DNA of 64,000 nucleotides from positions 62,001 through 126,000 of the forward strand of contig JAJJXM010000023.1 in the NCBI GenBank assembly GCA_024516155.1, given 5' to 3'. The translations under genes and the position numbers were made by a program. The notes beneath the pieces were generated by a model. It worked only from the letters and a program-made list of their open reading frames with translations. It ran no database searches and was not told where the DNA came from. This document shows positions 1 through 13,693 of this stretch, piece by piece; position 1 is the stretch's first letter; every line of letters begins with the position of its first letter. The DNA comes from Pyronema omphalodes. Lineage: Eukaryota > Ascomycota > Pezizomycetes > Pezizales > Pyronemataceae.

Positions 1-334
1 GGGAAGGGGGGATAGCACCCCCAAGTTAAGAAAAGCGAAAAGACAAACCCAAGTACAACCCACGCCCTTACACACTCCAAGCGGCGACTTGCGGTAGCTT
101 GCGGCAACCGACGAGACTTGTCAACGTCCACTCGGACAGACATGGGTGGGCAGCAGCGAGCGAGCGAGCGAGCACCACACCATGTCAATGGCCGGGGGAG
201 GGCCAGGCACTCAGGCACTGCTCCTCCTCCCTCCCTCCCAGCAGGCATGCCAGCCAACCTGGTTGGGCGTAGCGACACAAGCCGACGCCCCCAGAAGGGA
301 GGAGGACTAGTCTGATGGGGGCTAGTTCAGAGTT
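1..334. other. Left edge, no gene recognised
   Basis: GC-richer start of the window with a short GAGC-type repeat (around 157-171) and a few short open frames. None has a recognisable motif, convincing splice sites or protein-like composition. I see nothing functional here. Confidence 0.5.
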
Positions 335-530
335 GCTCTGATGCTGTGATGCTGTGATGCTGTGATGCCGGTCTGATGGTATGTACTCTGATGCCATGGT
401 AGCCACCGTACCTCTGATGCTCTGATGCTCTGATTCTGTCTTCTGCTCTGATGCTATGTACTGATGCCATGGTAGCCACCATACCTCGATGCTACGAGAT
501 GAGCGAAGTAACCTCTGATGCTACGAGGCG
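335..530. repeat. TGATGC-rich imperfect minisatellite
   Basis: Many near-copies of TGATGCTC/TGATGCTG, plus a longer direct repeat: the stretch around 380-420 (ATGTACT...GATGCCATGGTAGCCACC) recurs at about 454-490 with few changes. This is slippage-type tandem DNA. Open frames running across it are artefacts. Confidence 0.75.
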
Positions 531-763
531 AGCAGACTAGAGTAGTAGAGTTGTACCTGCGTTGTTGCGTGTGCGCTGCGGCTACAGCCACCACCACCTC
601 AACGCAGACGATCTCAGCATCGCTCAGCGTTACAGGGTATTGGCCAGTTGTAGCCAGTAGCCAGCATCAGCTTGCAATGCCGCATCACCAGCGTCGTGCC
701 TTATCCCCACCCATCCCATCCATCCCATCCCATCGCGCTTTTTCTACTGCTGTTTCTTTCCAT

Positions 764-828
764 CCACTCCCCTTCCCCTCCACTCCCCTTCCCCTCCACT
801 CCCCTTCCCCTCCACTCTCTTCCCCTCC
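764..828. repeat. 16-bp pyrimidine minisatellite
   Basis: About four copies of a 16-bp unit, CCACTCCCCTTCCCCT, in a C/T-only stretch. It produces proline/serine-rich open frames on the + strand, which I take to be spurious. Confidence 0.85.
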
Positions 829-3800
829 CCCCTCGACGCCATCCCCTCACTCCATCCCCAAGCCAAAAGGGCAGCGTGAGGGGGATCAAAGTAACCCGAG
901 GTGCATAACACTATGTACATACATACCCAAGAATAACCGCGCCAGTTCCGCTACAAAAAGTGCTAAAGATCTTTTCAACTCGTATTTGCACTAACTGTTC
1001 CATCGATGATTCTAGCATGCATGGGCATTGCTCGCATTGTATCTCGCCGCTTATCATGCCCGGAAGTCTGTCTTTGAAGGGGGGGGAAGTTTCAAAAGCC
1101 TTGTGGGTGAGGGCTTGCAAAAGCCGCGAAGCCATGTCTTCCACAGAGCTGCTGAGGAGGCTCCACACAAAACGAACGCAGTCTGAGAAAAAGCACAACC
1201 ACCCGGGCGGACACCCCGGCAGAAAGGGATGGCTTGCACCCACCAACCCGTTATCCCTGCATTTCCCCTAGGAGAGCCCTGGCGAAGCCTGCCTGCGAGA
1301 GACTAGGGGTAGATAGTTTATGGCCATGCTGGGATGAGGGGATCACAGGCGGAAGTACATAAAGCGAAGCAAGCGGACAAACAAACGGGAAGTCTGGAAG
1401 GATGCTGGATGGAGGGATACCACATTCAGTATCGTAAGTGGCAATGATGTGATGCCGAACTGAAAATTATCGGGACTTATTTTCAATGGATTCCGCTCAT
1501 GAAAAGAATCCCGATGGACGCGTCGACGTGCAAAAGATGCCGGATCTTGATAACCCGCGCCATAAAGCTCTTGTGAACTGTGAGGAACTTTCTCTGCACC
1601 TTCCTATATGCCTTCTTACCTCATCACCCACCAAGCAATCGGGAAACAGTCCTGTCCCGAAGATCTGGTGTGGTGGGTTGCTTCTGTTCTACCAAATTAT
1701 CCGATGTCAACGTAAGAAAGACACACTTACCTATTTACAAACACCATCACCGGGTCGATGACTGCCGTAGAGGTAAGTAGGAACTGTCGAATTCTCGCTG
1801 TAACCTGGTGGGGTCTGTCTGCCGAATTTGTTCACTTTGGCTCTAGGCTACAAATGTTTTAACTTCTGGAGATAGGTTCTATAAACGGGATAAACAAGAC
1901 CTCCCGTACGTAGGCGATAAGGGCTTGCTAGGTTCTGCTCGTCTTGGTATCTATCTATCTATCTATCCACCTATCTATCTATCAATAATCTATCATCTAA
2001 GATGTTACTCCGGCATCGGGAGACCTCTCTAAAGTGATAAACTACCGATTATATATATATGTGTATGTTTCCACCACCACTACAACATACCACCGCCATT
2101 ACCACTGCAACCACCACCACTACCGCCACCACCCACCTTCAAAGGAAGTGGGGAATGATCTAACCAAACATAGGGCATCTAAAGGCACTGACCATCCGAT
2201 CGCACATTCGGCGAAAGTTAACTGAGGATCCATCATCATCAACGCCGATTTTTTAGACACAACACCATAAAAAAAAAACGGTCCCTGACTAAAAAAAAAA
2301 ATTCCCTAAAACAAAAACAACAACAACAACAGGCTAAGAATTAGGCTCGGTAGAAAACATAACGCTTAACTTTCTCGCCAAGGAAATTCATCTAGGTCAA
2401 GGGTACCAAAATAGTAAAGATCACTCACCCTAAAGAACTAGGCTGCGCCGCTGCGAAGAAAGGGGGAAGATTCAGGAACGGGAATCGTAGCTTGACACTT
2501 GTTGCCCGTGGCTCGTGGCTCATACCTCTTAGGGACGAAAAATTCATCGCGAGAGAAAGCAAGCATTGTGGTAAGAAGTTATCTCTATTGAATAAATATG
2601 TAAATGAAATAAAATAAAATAAACATAATGAGCAATTGAACTTCAACCCACATCCGGACTGTTTCTTTTTTTTTTTTTCTTTGGGGGTATCCACAAGGCA
2701 TCTAGAGTATCGAGAAAAATGGATACCCCTAAAGGCCTAAACAAGACTTCTGTTTTCTCTCTAATGCATGCTCGATCCGAGTTGTTACGCTGGTTTTGTG
2801 TTATCCCACCATTGTCTATGCTGGACTCTTTGTACCTCGTGATACAAAACATAGTCCTGGCGGAAGCCTAGAAAGAAAGTAAGAAAAAAAAGGGGTGGGA
2901 TCACAGGGCTTCCGAACAACGTGAACATCATCCATCGGTGGCTACGGTAGATATCGGTCGCACCAGTGAGAAGTCCGGAGAAGGGGGTGGAGGGGGGTGA
3001 GGGGGGAGGGGGGGTTGCTTAAGGCAACGATATAGCGGTAGCGGTAGTAGTGGTGTTGTAGCGGTAGTGGTAGCGATCAATACAAGACCCGTAAACTGTA
3101 GAGCCCACAAAGGATGCCCGAGTTATGTATACATCACCCCATGATCCTACAACGGAGGAGTTTGACCATCGTTTTACGGATCTAAGGACATTTCGGTTAC
3201 CACAGTTCCACAGTTCATGAGCCCTCAACACCCCAGGCACAAGGAGGGAACAGGGAGGGAGAGACCAAAAATCAAACCCAATAAAAAAAAGACATCGGAA
3301 GACGTCGCCGAGAAGGAAGGGCAGAGGAAGGAGAGAAATTGTTGGAGTGTTGAAAATACTTACTTAGGCTCGCCTTACTTCTATAGAAGTGGGATCTGGT
3401 TTGCTTGCTATTGTACAGTCGCCAGTTGTCCACAAAAACACCCCCGTACGGCGGCACTAAACGAATATCTCCACCCCCTCCCTCCCTCCCCACCCCTTCG
3501 AAACACCCCTCCATCCCCCGCGAGTTCCTGAACTATGGTGCCATATACACACCCAGGAAAGACCAAAACTATGTACGTACAGGCCACAAAAACAGTCTCC
3601 GATAAAAGCGCATAAGGATTGGGAAGCTGGAAGGGAAGCCGAAAGCTGGGAAGCCCAAAGAACATCCCCTAGAATATCCCCAAACAAACCCCAAGAAACG
3701 CACAAGATCCAATTTTGTCTCCAGCTCTTACACTTCATAAATTACAATACAAAACCCATAACAAAAAATTACCAAAAAAAAAACAAAGCTCGTGATACAA

Positions 3801-5846
3801 CACAATATATAGACCACGAAAAAGCACAATGTGCCTGTACATACATAGAACTCTCGTAACCCATCCCCATCCCCTTTCCCTTTTCCGTACCCGGTGCCCG
3901 CATACATGCATGCAGTGCATGCCCAGCATCCAGAGCTGAAACGTTCACAGCCCATGTATGTTATGTATGTACTTTACGTCACATAACCGCTTTACCCGGT
4001 GCTTGTTTTGTATTCCCCTGAAAAGGCTATGTATGAACTAGGATCTTGGGGACGATGATGATGATGATGTCGCTGATGATAATTATACCGTGCTATGGTT
4101 GGTAGCTGAGGATTCTATAGACTGTGTAACTGGATGGATGGATAGATGGATGGTGCCTGTATCCCGCGGTTAAAGATATTGAGATATATGGATGTACATA
4201 TGCAGTCAACTCAATACACAATGTAGTTGTAGACTGTCGTTCCATGTGCTACGTGCGGGTATGTATATGTATATGTGTATGTAGAGCCTATATGTACCGA
4301 TACCTCCCGCCGCCTTGCCCCGCTGCCTCCCCCGGGCCTTATCTCAAGCCATTGCCACAGCCATAGCCGTTGCCATTGCCACCCCGGACCATTCAGAGAC
4401 ATTGGAGTCTGGAGTCTGGAGTAAGCGGAGCGGCATATGGTGCGCACCATAGAGCATGGCGGATAGGAAGGAATGAAGGAAGGGTTATGGCCGGGAACGT
4501 AGGTGAAGTGGCAAAACAGCGGCGCGTGTATAAGCGCCCGAGACATTGATGTTGCGAACAACCCGGGATGTCCTGGGTTCCCGGGGTTGTGAACCAACGT
4601 ACTGTGCAAGTGTAAACAGAACTTTTTGGATGGGATTGAAATCGTGATGTTAATGGTGATGGTGATGATGGCGATGGTGCCTGTATGTAATGTATATAGC
4701 CTACGGATTTTGCGATGGGATTTCTGGTGATGATATGGTACCATACGACGGCAATGAATGCGTGGCGAGTTTTCTTGGGTGTTTGTAGTTTGTAGCTAGA
4801 TACATATACATATACAGATACATATTCCTACGATGAGTCGCTACATTAGCGAGGTATCCGGAGTATGGAAAGCTGAATTGCTGTATGTACATATGTAGAC
4901 CTTCCTTAAATTCTTATTGAGATCGTGTTGTGCTTCTATCTTTTCTTTTTTGGCATGCCATCTCATGCCCTACCTTCTCTAGATTCTCTAGATTTATAGA
5001 CATGTAAACGATGGATGATGATTGGTTGCAACCAGTTCGATAAACCCTGTTTACCTTTTGGTATCCTTGGTATCCTTGGTATTGAGTTTCAAAAATGTCA
5101 GCACGCAGAATATAGCATGATCTGACGATGTAGAGTAATATAGCTGAATTTCAGGCAGGAAGACTCAAAATCACGGAATTTTAGAATCCTACAAACTCAA
5201 GCCCGGGGAATTCGACCCCGAAAATCGGTATATGTAGTATACATACCTAGCTAGCTGTCATATATGAGCTGATACCAGGATATTTCATAGCCTTACACAC
5301 ATAGGCAATCCATTGGTTATGCTCAAAAGCTGGATCCTTCTCCCATGGCCTATCAAAATTTCGATTTCAGGTATGGAGGTTTCTTGTGTATGATTTGTTC
5401 TTGATCAGGCCTCGTTAAAATGTGCATATGGCGCACCATTGAGTTTTCGTTACATGCCACGTGTAATGCGAGAACACTTGCGCGCATGGAACTTGGAACT
5501 TGGAAGATCACCCGCTACATCGAAATTTTATGTAGGCTACATATGCATGAAGGAGCCTTACCACTGGTAGAGTTTTTATATGCTTGCCTATGTTCACAGC
5601 TGTCATGGCACGATATTTTGGATTTTGGAATCTGGGGGTTTGATTGATGGAGTGATATACAGGGACCTTGCACATTCCATCAGCATGAACAACGAACTTA
5701 ATTGCTGGAATGTTTTTGGTACCCTGGTCTATGTTAGCATAACATCATGCTTTGAGAAAATGAAAAAAATATTCAGAAACCAGGAACAGTTACTTCTCCG
5801 ATTGATTCATGACTTGTTATGGTGTAGAATTGGTCTTGCATAATCA
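829..5846. other. Long stretch without a convincing gene
   Basis: Holds short simple repeats: a (TATC)n run at 1948-1984, CAC-rich DNA around 2070-2135, purine-rich DNA around 2980-3020, (GAT)n around 4056-4078 and many TACATA/TATGTA motifs. Open frames reach 177 codons (minus, 4211-4744) but their composition follows the repeats and shows no domain. A minus-strand stretch of about 68 codons near 5490-5725, preceded by a TGCTAAC branch-like site and a CAG, is protein-like; it could belong to the gene described just to its right, but its phase does not join cleanly. Confidence 0.5.
1948..1984. repeat. (TATC)n microsatellite
   Basis: Interrupted tetranucleotide TATC tract of about nine units. 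Confidence 0.9.
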
Positions 5847-6291
5847 TCAGAAAAAGTAAGTAGGAATACAATCAATCCTTTTTATTTCATCGATGGATTT
5901 TGAGTCAAGGATAAATATGGGATGAGATTCATTCGAAATTCCGAACCAATATCTGTTGACAGCTGTTGACAGTAGTCCATGAAGATGGGGCAAAGAACAT
6001 TTCAGAAGTGATTAGTAATGTGTGATGGATCAAGGAAGATAGATACCTACTTACTTGAAACCTTCGAGACCGCGGTACTTCAATCCCGCTTCCGGTTTCA
6101 GGGCTGTCAAGAACCTGAAGACAGTTTCTGGTTGTCCATGGATCAGTTTCTTGATACCTGCGATGTACCATAGTTGGTTGATGGATTTGGCAGGAAGAAG
6201 GGATAGGGCTCTCTTCAAGGCTTTAGGGGGATTGACCAAGGTGTATTTCCTTGTTTTTGAAAGGCCTAGATGATTTGTGTATTTAGACGAA
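5847..6291 (-). CDS. Unrecognised spliced gene, two 3' exons
   Basis: Two minus-strand exons fit together. The upstream exon (6055-6291) starts after CCCTACAG and ends at a strong donor, GTAAGTAGG. The intron (5953-6054) has an ACTAATC branch-like site and ends TCAACAG. The next exon (5847-5952) continues in the same phase to a TGA. The joined frame gives about 113 residues with mixed, non-repetitive composition, including KYTLVNPPKALKRAL, GQPETVFRFLTALKPEAGLK and, across the splice, EGFKYWFGISNESHP. I do not recognise the family. The 5' end must lie further right. A possible upstream exon near 6540-6680 reads SGISITAPEIAQVVTDAS but contains one TGA and its donor phase does not match, so the gene may be broken or mis-modelled. 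Confidence 0.45.
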
Positions 6292-7250
6292 CTGTAGGGA
6301 ATCTCATGCTGATTGTACTAAAACCCCGAGATTCCGGAAATCACAGCTTATGAAGTGACTGTCTGGGTATACGAGCACCTCGCTTTTGCCTCATAAGCTT
6401 ACAATCAACCTTGTATGCGGACCGTTCAGAATCCATGAGGGGCGGGCCGGATAATCACATGAAAGCCATATAGGGCATTTCTTTGAATACAATTTGAGAC
6501 AAGTTGACTGTTGTAGCAGTTCATTCTTACCGCCTGTCAAGAATCTGTCACGGTATGTCTTGGAATCATTTCAAAGCCGGGGATTGATTTCGATTGGTTC
6601 GGCCCGGCTGGCATCTGTGACGACTTGCGCAATCTCGGGTGCGGTAATGGAAATGCCAGACCACTCGTTGGGATTGAATTAGCGAGAGTATGTTTGTGGC
6701 AAAGGGTTATAGAATCAATTATTATTTCAGTTTCGGGGTTTCAGCTTATCCGGAATGGGTTTTACATGGGGATTTGAAGAATCAGAGCATGGTTTTATTG
6801 TTCTTCCGACTAAGGAAGAATCGGTGGAATTTCGATGGATGTGGTTCATATGCATAATGCTGATCGATGTTAAACATATACTGCCTTCTAGAACAAAAGC
6901 TGCACTACAGAATAAGCTTATGGGGTTTGGGATATAAATGCCATCGGGGCCTCATAAGCACCACCGGGGGGGAATCGGGGAACCACAACATAGCCTAGGG
7001 CACAGCCTAGAATGATTCCCGATCTCACCGCCCGTCGGGTAATAATCGCCCAGTCATCCAATTGGTTCGGTCAGCTTTTTTACCGATTGTTTCTAGACGC
7101 TTGCGTACGGTGCTTATGCATCCCGACGAATCGGAGGTTCCTCAATGAAACTCCAATCATCAACCATCATCAACGCAACGGGTCCCGCAATAAACCTCCG
7201 GACGTAAAGGACCAAAGTTTCAAATGATTATTCCGGTATCATATCGGTTA
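6292..7250 (-). other. Possible upstream exons of the 5.8-6.3 kb gene
   Basis: On the minus strand two stretches look like coding DNA without being conclusive. One is about 6540-6680, reading APEIAQVVTDASRAEPIEI and then, after one in-frame TGA, DSKTYRDRFLTG up to a GTAAGA donor. The other is about 6925-7055, reading RSGIILGCALGYVVVPRF. Neither has a start codon or fully consistent splice phases. They could be exons of a decayed gene or chance open frames. Confidence 0.25.
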
Positions 7251-10200
7251 AAACTGATTATTCTTCAATTTATCTGCTGATAGAGTCTGTTATGTATACA
7301 TCTCTATTAGAAAGTATTCGCCCTTAGGAGAGGGATTTGGCTAAGTTCAGATTTCAAAGGCGTTGTTGGCACCGCATCGCAGCATGTGTGTTTCATATCT
7401 CTTTTTTCATCAAACCAGATGAGAGGAAGAAGTTTGATTCATTGAATATGCTGTGCATATTTCAAACCCGACTTCTTTTTAACATTGCGTGCATCTGCAC
7501 AACAGCCCAGACTAACTAGTTCCATTTCCGGGGGGCGAAAAATACTACATATCTCTGGTCCTGCAGAAATATGCAGATGAACCCTCTACTGTCCCTGATC
7601 TTGCAGCAGGATGCATATGTACGTAGATCAACTTTAAATCCACCCTTGCTTACAAGTTACCTAAGAGTTGCTCATGCTCACTCCCCTGACCTCTATCTAG
7701 TCTTCCCTGAAATGGTATGTAGAAACGCCGTTGGTACCTGCGGCTTCGTGTACGGATTCGGTATGCTTCTACGGATTGTATCTAGTTTTGCCCTTTCCGA
7801 CATTCACATGGGCAAAAGAAAAGGATGGTTACATACCTATGTACTTCCTGCACTGTTTGGCGAAACAAGCAGCGAGCTACGGAACGTTTATCCATGCGTT
7901 AATATTAAGGAAGTCGTTGTGCGGTACTGTTTATAGAAATTATTGTTTTGACGGAATCTGCGTGCTATTTTTTTCCCCCGTGCTTAGAATGTCAATATAC
8001 CGAGCCGTTGTAGAGTCGGCCAGAATTATTGAGTCACCATCACATCACGCCGCCATACTCGTTCACAATCTATCGCCTACCTATGATACATATCTATTTT
8101 GTTTATCCCACCCATCATACCCTCCTGATCCACGGAGCTTCTAGACCGTATCCCCACTGTCAGCAAAAAGCTCACCTATATCCTGCCTGCTGACATCGTG
8201 CAAAACTAGTCTGATACTCGGTATTTCTATCGCATTTCTATCCATGCGCCGGAATAGGAAGGACTAAGAGTAAATCCCTGACTAATCATTCACCATCCAT
8301 GGAACTGTCAGTTGTCAACCTCGTTTTTTTTTTCGAGCAAGGGCCTATGTATGTGGCATCTGGGAACATTTGCCCTCCGTCGGCAACCTAAACTAAAATA
8401 ACGGCTGCATATGTATCCCTTTTTTTTGTTTGCTAAGATAGCATATCGAAATGCTAGTAAGGACGATTGATTACATAGACGCCATACATGGAAATTCGGA
8501 TGGATTCCAAGAACCTAGATAACTATTTCCGTTGCACTCGCGCGGGCGCGTGCCGTCAGCAGTCATGGCGAATCATGATAAATGATGCATTGTACAGGCC
8601 TAAAGGTTTTATTCATTTATATGAATTTTCAGAACAAACACAAGAAATAGGCCCAGAATCTGTCGACACCAATTCCTTGTAAAAAACACGATTGAGGGTT
8701 AATGACATCTCAAACTGCTCATTGCGGAAACCCAGTAGTGGTCATGTCATACTGATCCTCGAGCTTCTATAGCATTCTGGGGAAGCACTATATATATCTG
8801 AATCCAAGTTTGTCTATAACCTACTGCCTAACCCACGCCAAGAAAGGTGACACAAGTACATAAGGTGAATAAATCATGAAGCGCTATGACGCCAATTATT
8901 TAGTAAATCCACGGACTAGTACACGACTGATCACTGAAATTCTGGATAAATCGCAAAAAGCATCCTGATAGGTATCCAAGTACAATGTAACCTGACTGTT
9001 TTCGGTATCGACGGGAGGATAAAAGCGGGTGTAACCAACGCTACAATGACAGGTACTTCTCGAGTGACTATGAGAGAGAACTAGGATCATACATACATGG
9101 ACGACACCCGCTGCTTTATAGACTATTTGACAGAATAGTAACACTGAGTTATGCTACATAGAACTTTAATAGCATGGAATAGTGTTTTTTTTCCTTTTCT
9201 TTGTGTAGAAGATGCTTATTATTGCTAGTTCTTGAACACTTCCCTCCAGGTTCGCGTCTTTGACCAATCGCGACAGCATCGCCCTATAGCGGTTGAAAGA
9301 ATATTAAAGTAAGATTTCCGCGGATTTCCGCGGATTTTTTGTTCTTTTTCTCTTCTTGTTTTTCATTATTCCATCACAGCGCCTATTGTTTGACCGTTTA
9401 AAGATTCCCTATGATCCATCCATACCCTGAAGTCGCCAATCTTTCGTTATAGTTTCATCCAAGTCTCGTGTCCTGGATGGATAGAATGGTATATGAGCTA
9501 ATCTAAGATGGGTTATAAATGAAGGTTTTTTGTACTACTCCAGACTTTACTGTGTTCCTTGCCGGGTACATTAATTGTCGAGGAGTCAAGGAACATAAGT
9601 TAACAACACTCCTCATTGTGTGTGTAAGTGACAGGCACTAGTGTTCGAACATCAAACATCGAAACATCATCCCTGCAAGTAGCTGCAGATGTCATAACTT
9701 CTAGTAGTGCACCTTTCATCCTACAATATAGTCTAAACAATTGAACGTGAAGAATTTGCGGCACCCAGGCCCAGCTTGCTACTGTTTGGGACTCAAAATA
9801 GCATACTATTTCTCACATCCCAGAAAAAAAAACCACTAGATCAATGCTCAAGTTAATGGAATATAGTTACGAGACTTTTCACGATATACCGTAACAAAGC
9901 CGAATAATCCGAATAATTAAATTTTTTCATAGAATCTGTACATGATTAGTACATATTATTACATTTTCCAGTTTGCTTATTTCTAGCTTCCGGTTTTTTG
10001 ATTCTTAAAAATGAAACCAGTGGAAACATGAGAGTGATATATCATGATAACGTAGCACAAGTAGCAAGCCCCTAGTGTTCGAAATTTTGAATACCCAACA
10101 TCGTAAGGCCTTAAAAGCAACCAGCTAAAGGCGTAATCAGTTCATGAATTCTGATCAGTTGAAAAATGAGATGGTTGTGAATTATTAGTTATCTTTCACA

Positions 10201-12420
10201 TCTACATTTGCATTTACATTTTAATCATATACCGTTCGAGGCCTGTAATGCCTATGCGGGAAACTAAATACTAACGCGGCACAACCTAATCCCGTCTATC
10301 TTTCACATCCAACTATCTTTCATAACCTGGGGATGGCAGACCGAGTGATAACCACAATCCACAGATCCGAGTGCATTAAAATCGCAGTCTACAATTCTCC
10401 CTAAAAATCATAGAATTCATAGACTGCCTTGCCCAATCTATCATTTTAAGTTCCTTCAATTCACTTCCAAGAACCCAAGAGACCGGTTCTAAAGTAACCG
10501 TACCACAGCATATTAAGATTTCATGTACGTCATAGATGATAATCCGTAAATCATCCTAGATCCACAGGGCCCAATGTGAGCCACATACATACTGTAGCAT
10601 CTAGTCGATCAAGTGGTGGGTGGAAATATGAGTAGGATTAACGCGGTACAACGCGGAGTGCGGCACATGGCTCCGCCAGTGGTCGCAGTTGATCAGTGCA
10701 GGTACGCCCACTCGCCAATGTGCCCTCGGGTAAAATGAGGATTAGAAACTTCATGATATGCAGAGGATGTCTAACTTGTTTTTTTTTCGTTGCCTATATT
10801 TTTATTTTATGTTTTTATCCTGAAGTCGGTCGTGACAAATGACTTTCGTAAACGGTTCAACATGTTACGTATTGAGCCATAATCAATGAAGCCTCATCTT
10901 TCAGCCTTGGATTTATCATTTAAGTTCTGTATCCATTGAATTAGTTCAAATGAATTTCAATTTCATCATTCGTGGCACTATCTCCTTGTTTGCTGAATGT
11001 ATGTAGGGAATTACCGGGTTTTTTTGATACATCTCGAATATCATAGTAAAAGTCTTTCTTTGTACAAGGAAATTATCACGAGTTTCATTTTTGAATATTC
11101 CTTTTAAAAAGGGGGCAACTGTGGGCTACCATTTAATGAGGTTGAAACGATACTTGGGCTATATGTATATATATATATCTGTGTCATTGCGTTATATATA
11201 TTTCTAGATGGTACAAAATCTAATTAACTTGTTCTACATAGTTGCTTATATGCCCATGTAGGAAAGTTTTGAGTTTTATTTCTCATTCGGAAGGTGATCT
11301 CCAGTACTAACTAAAGGCGCACTGGATGTGGAAGAACGCCGGGAAACCAGTCTATCGTACCTTACTTGGGGAATAGAGAAGACCCAAAGGGAATCTGATC
11401 GGAGGAATTCGTGAAAGCTTACTACAATTCTCTACGACACATCCAGGAATTCTCCTCCTCTGTTATCTTCAATAGACCCTATGCAATCCCTAAGCTTCGA
11501 TTCCTCGACATCCTCCACACCCACCATCAGATGAGTTGTATGGGAATCTCAGTCTCTTAACCTTTTAATAGAGACGGGTAAGACACTCCGGGTTCATCTA
11601 GAAAGCTGGAATTGACAGAAAAAAGAGTAAAGAAAGGAAAAAGCAAGCTTAGAAAAGAGAAAACTCTAGGGGACTCTCCCCCCCTCCCCACCTCCCTCCC
11701 CCATAGACCCTTCCAAACTCGCCCTAGGAAAGTTCACGGTACGTAGAGCCTGCCAAGTTCACGCCAGTCGTGGCTAATAAATCCAGAATAACCGAGGTAC
11801 AGAGGTCACTCATAACAGAACAGGTCTATCGTTTTCAACCGTTCCGGAAGCCTCTTTCCATTCCGCGTGATCTTTCACTAGAAAGAACTCCCGTTGCTAG
11901 GCGCAGCAGCCTCCGAAAAAAACGCCCTCGCGTTTGTCGTTGGTCCGAGTTTACACTACCAGCAGGTGTCCGTGACTCCGTGTCCCAGCGCTTAACCCGC
12001 GCGAAATGCGTGCCAAAAGGGTATGGCGCAGAGCAAGCTGCAGGAATTTTCAATACTTCCGACCCTGCTCGCGGATGTCGCGTTTAAAATCCTTGTGAGC
12101 TCCGCCTTCGATTGGTTTTGTAGAATTAACTTGCAATCGAATTTATGTTTATTCAGTCCAGCCCCAATAGAGACACGGGAATTCAAGGCCTCCATGACAG
12201 ACGATATCCTTACATAGAGGTGGACGTGACACAAGTGATTGCTTGATATTCAAAGAGACGGGGAGCGCAGAATATGCACTTTGAATTCTACACACTTCTC
12301 TGCGCCAAAAAACGCGCCTTCACCCACATCTCTGTAGAAATCACAAAACATGGAAGCTTGGTTCTATGAATTTGAACGTCCCTAGTAGCAACTTGACAAA
12401 ACCTGTATTTAGAAAAATCG
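7251..12420. other. AT-rich DNA, no gene seen
   Basis: Five kilobases with only short open frames, none with a motif I know. Direct near-repeats such as CTAGTGTTCGAA (about 9638 and 10074) and TCTTTCACATC (about 10193 and 10300) suggest old repetitive DNA. The motif GTCTTTCTTTGTAC at about 11050 resembles part of the repeat family seen at 15-22 kb. Confidence 0.55.
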
Positions 12421-12429
12421 GACAAGTTC

Positions 12430-13068
12430 AATGGTCCACAGTCATAGTGTGTCAATCACGGGAATGTATGGGCAATAATTCTATACATTTTAACTAATTT
12501 CTCCTATCCATCTTGCCAACCACAAAACAAGCGAACTTTGTTCCGCAGATCATGCACCCGTGGTCACCATAAGAACGGGCATGCCATCGAGCCTATCACT
12601 GCGGGAAGTGACTACTTTCCCCGAACGGGGTCCGACGGTCGTCTATTTAGCGATCTAGAAAGGTATATCTTCGGGTAGATTGAGCCAGCCTTAAAACGCA
12701 TATGTGCCGCGTAACCATATACTACCCACAGTTACCATCTGTCTGAATCCTGTTTCAAATTAGCATAGAATGGTACAGACCCGGCCATTGAGCTAGAGAG
12801 GTTGCCTCTAGAAGCTCGGGGAATACATGCGTACACTCTGCGAAGCTCGACGAGAGTATGAATGAAAGGTTTCCCGGCTATCAAATATCATCCACCGTCA
12901 CCCAGACGTCATAGTATGACGACAGTACTCCTCCATTGGCCCCGACAAACGTTAACCTTAGCTCTGGTCTATTTCTTATAAGTATTCGAGCTCCCAGATC
13001 TCTCGGCCTCCTTCTCTTCCTTTTTGATCGCTACGCCTATCCTCAGTTTTTGACAACATAAGCTACAA
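12430..13068. repeat. 5' flank of the RCC1-like gene, present in other copies
   Basis: The DNA before the RCC1-like gene is not unique. About 12553-12960 aligns with about 39908-40330 with blocks such as CGCATATGTGCC, GTAACCATATACTAC/GTAATCATATACTAC, TATGACGAC and GTTAAC in the same order. About 12445-12535 aligns with about 21108-21180, sharing CGGGAATGT/TGGGAATGT and CTCCTATCC. This makes it part of a dispersed, diverged duplication that includes the upstream region and not only the gene. Confidence 0.7.
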
Positions 13069-13661
13069 TGACTGACTATCTCTCCACTTACGTTTGTAAC
13101 CTCTGGAACCTGTGTAAAAGCTCTGATCACTAACATTACTCCACACGCAGCCAACGAGCTTAAGCTCCGAATCGTCAACTACGCTGGCTGGCAGGCGGCC
13201 ACTCAATTGAGTGCAGTCTCGGTATTGTATCCCATATAAAAAACCATACCTTCCATCACGATCCCAAATTCCCGCCCTTATTCCGAAACCCTTATCTCAA
13301 TCCCAAACCCCTCATCCCAGTCGAGAGCACCCTGACCATGTGATACTGACACCGGTGTAGATGCATTGGAACGATATTGCAAACGACGCCGTCTTCTGGA
13401 AATACGCTGTCAAGGACAATTTCCATGTGCGTGTGCATCACTTCGCTAAAGACGGCGATTGGCGCGGTGCTTTCAAAAAACTCTGCAACCGGTCGTCTCT
13501 TCGGTTGGGGCCAAGACGCCCAGCTATTGTTTAGCGGACGATGGCCGCCGCCTAATCCGCAACCGAAAGCTCAATAGGCTATTCCCCGAAAGAAGTTGAA
13601 GACCACAAATGCCAGGGCGTCGTTGACATTCAGAGCGGGTTAGTTGGCCCATTGTTTTTTT

Positions 13662-13693
<32 letters not shown>

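Noticed and set aside
4211..4744. 177-codon minus frame
   Set aside because: Composition follows local TATGTA and GTGATG repeats; no domain, and another frame of similar quality overlaps it.
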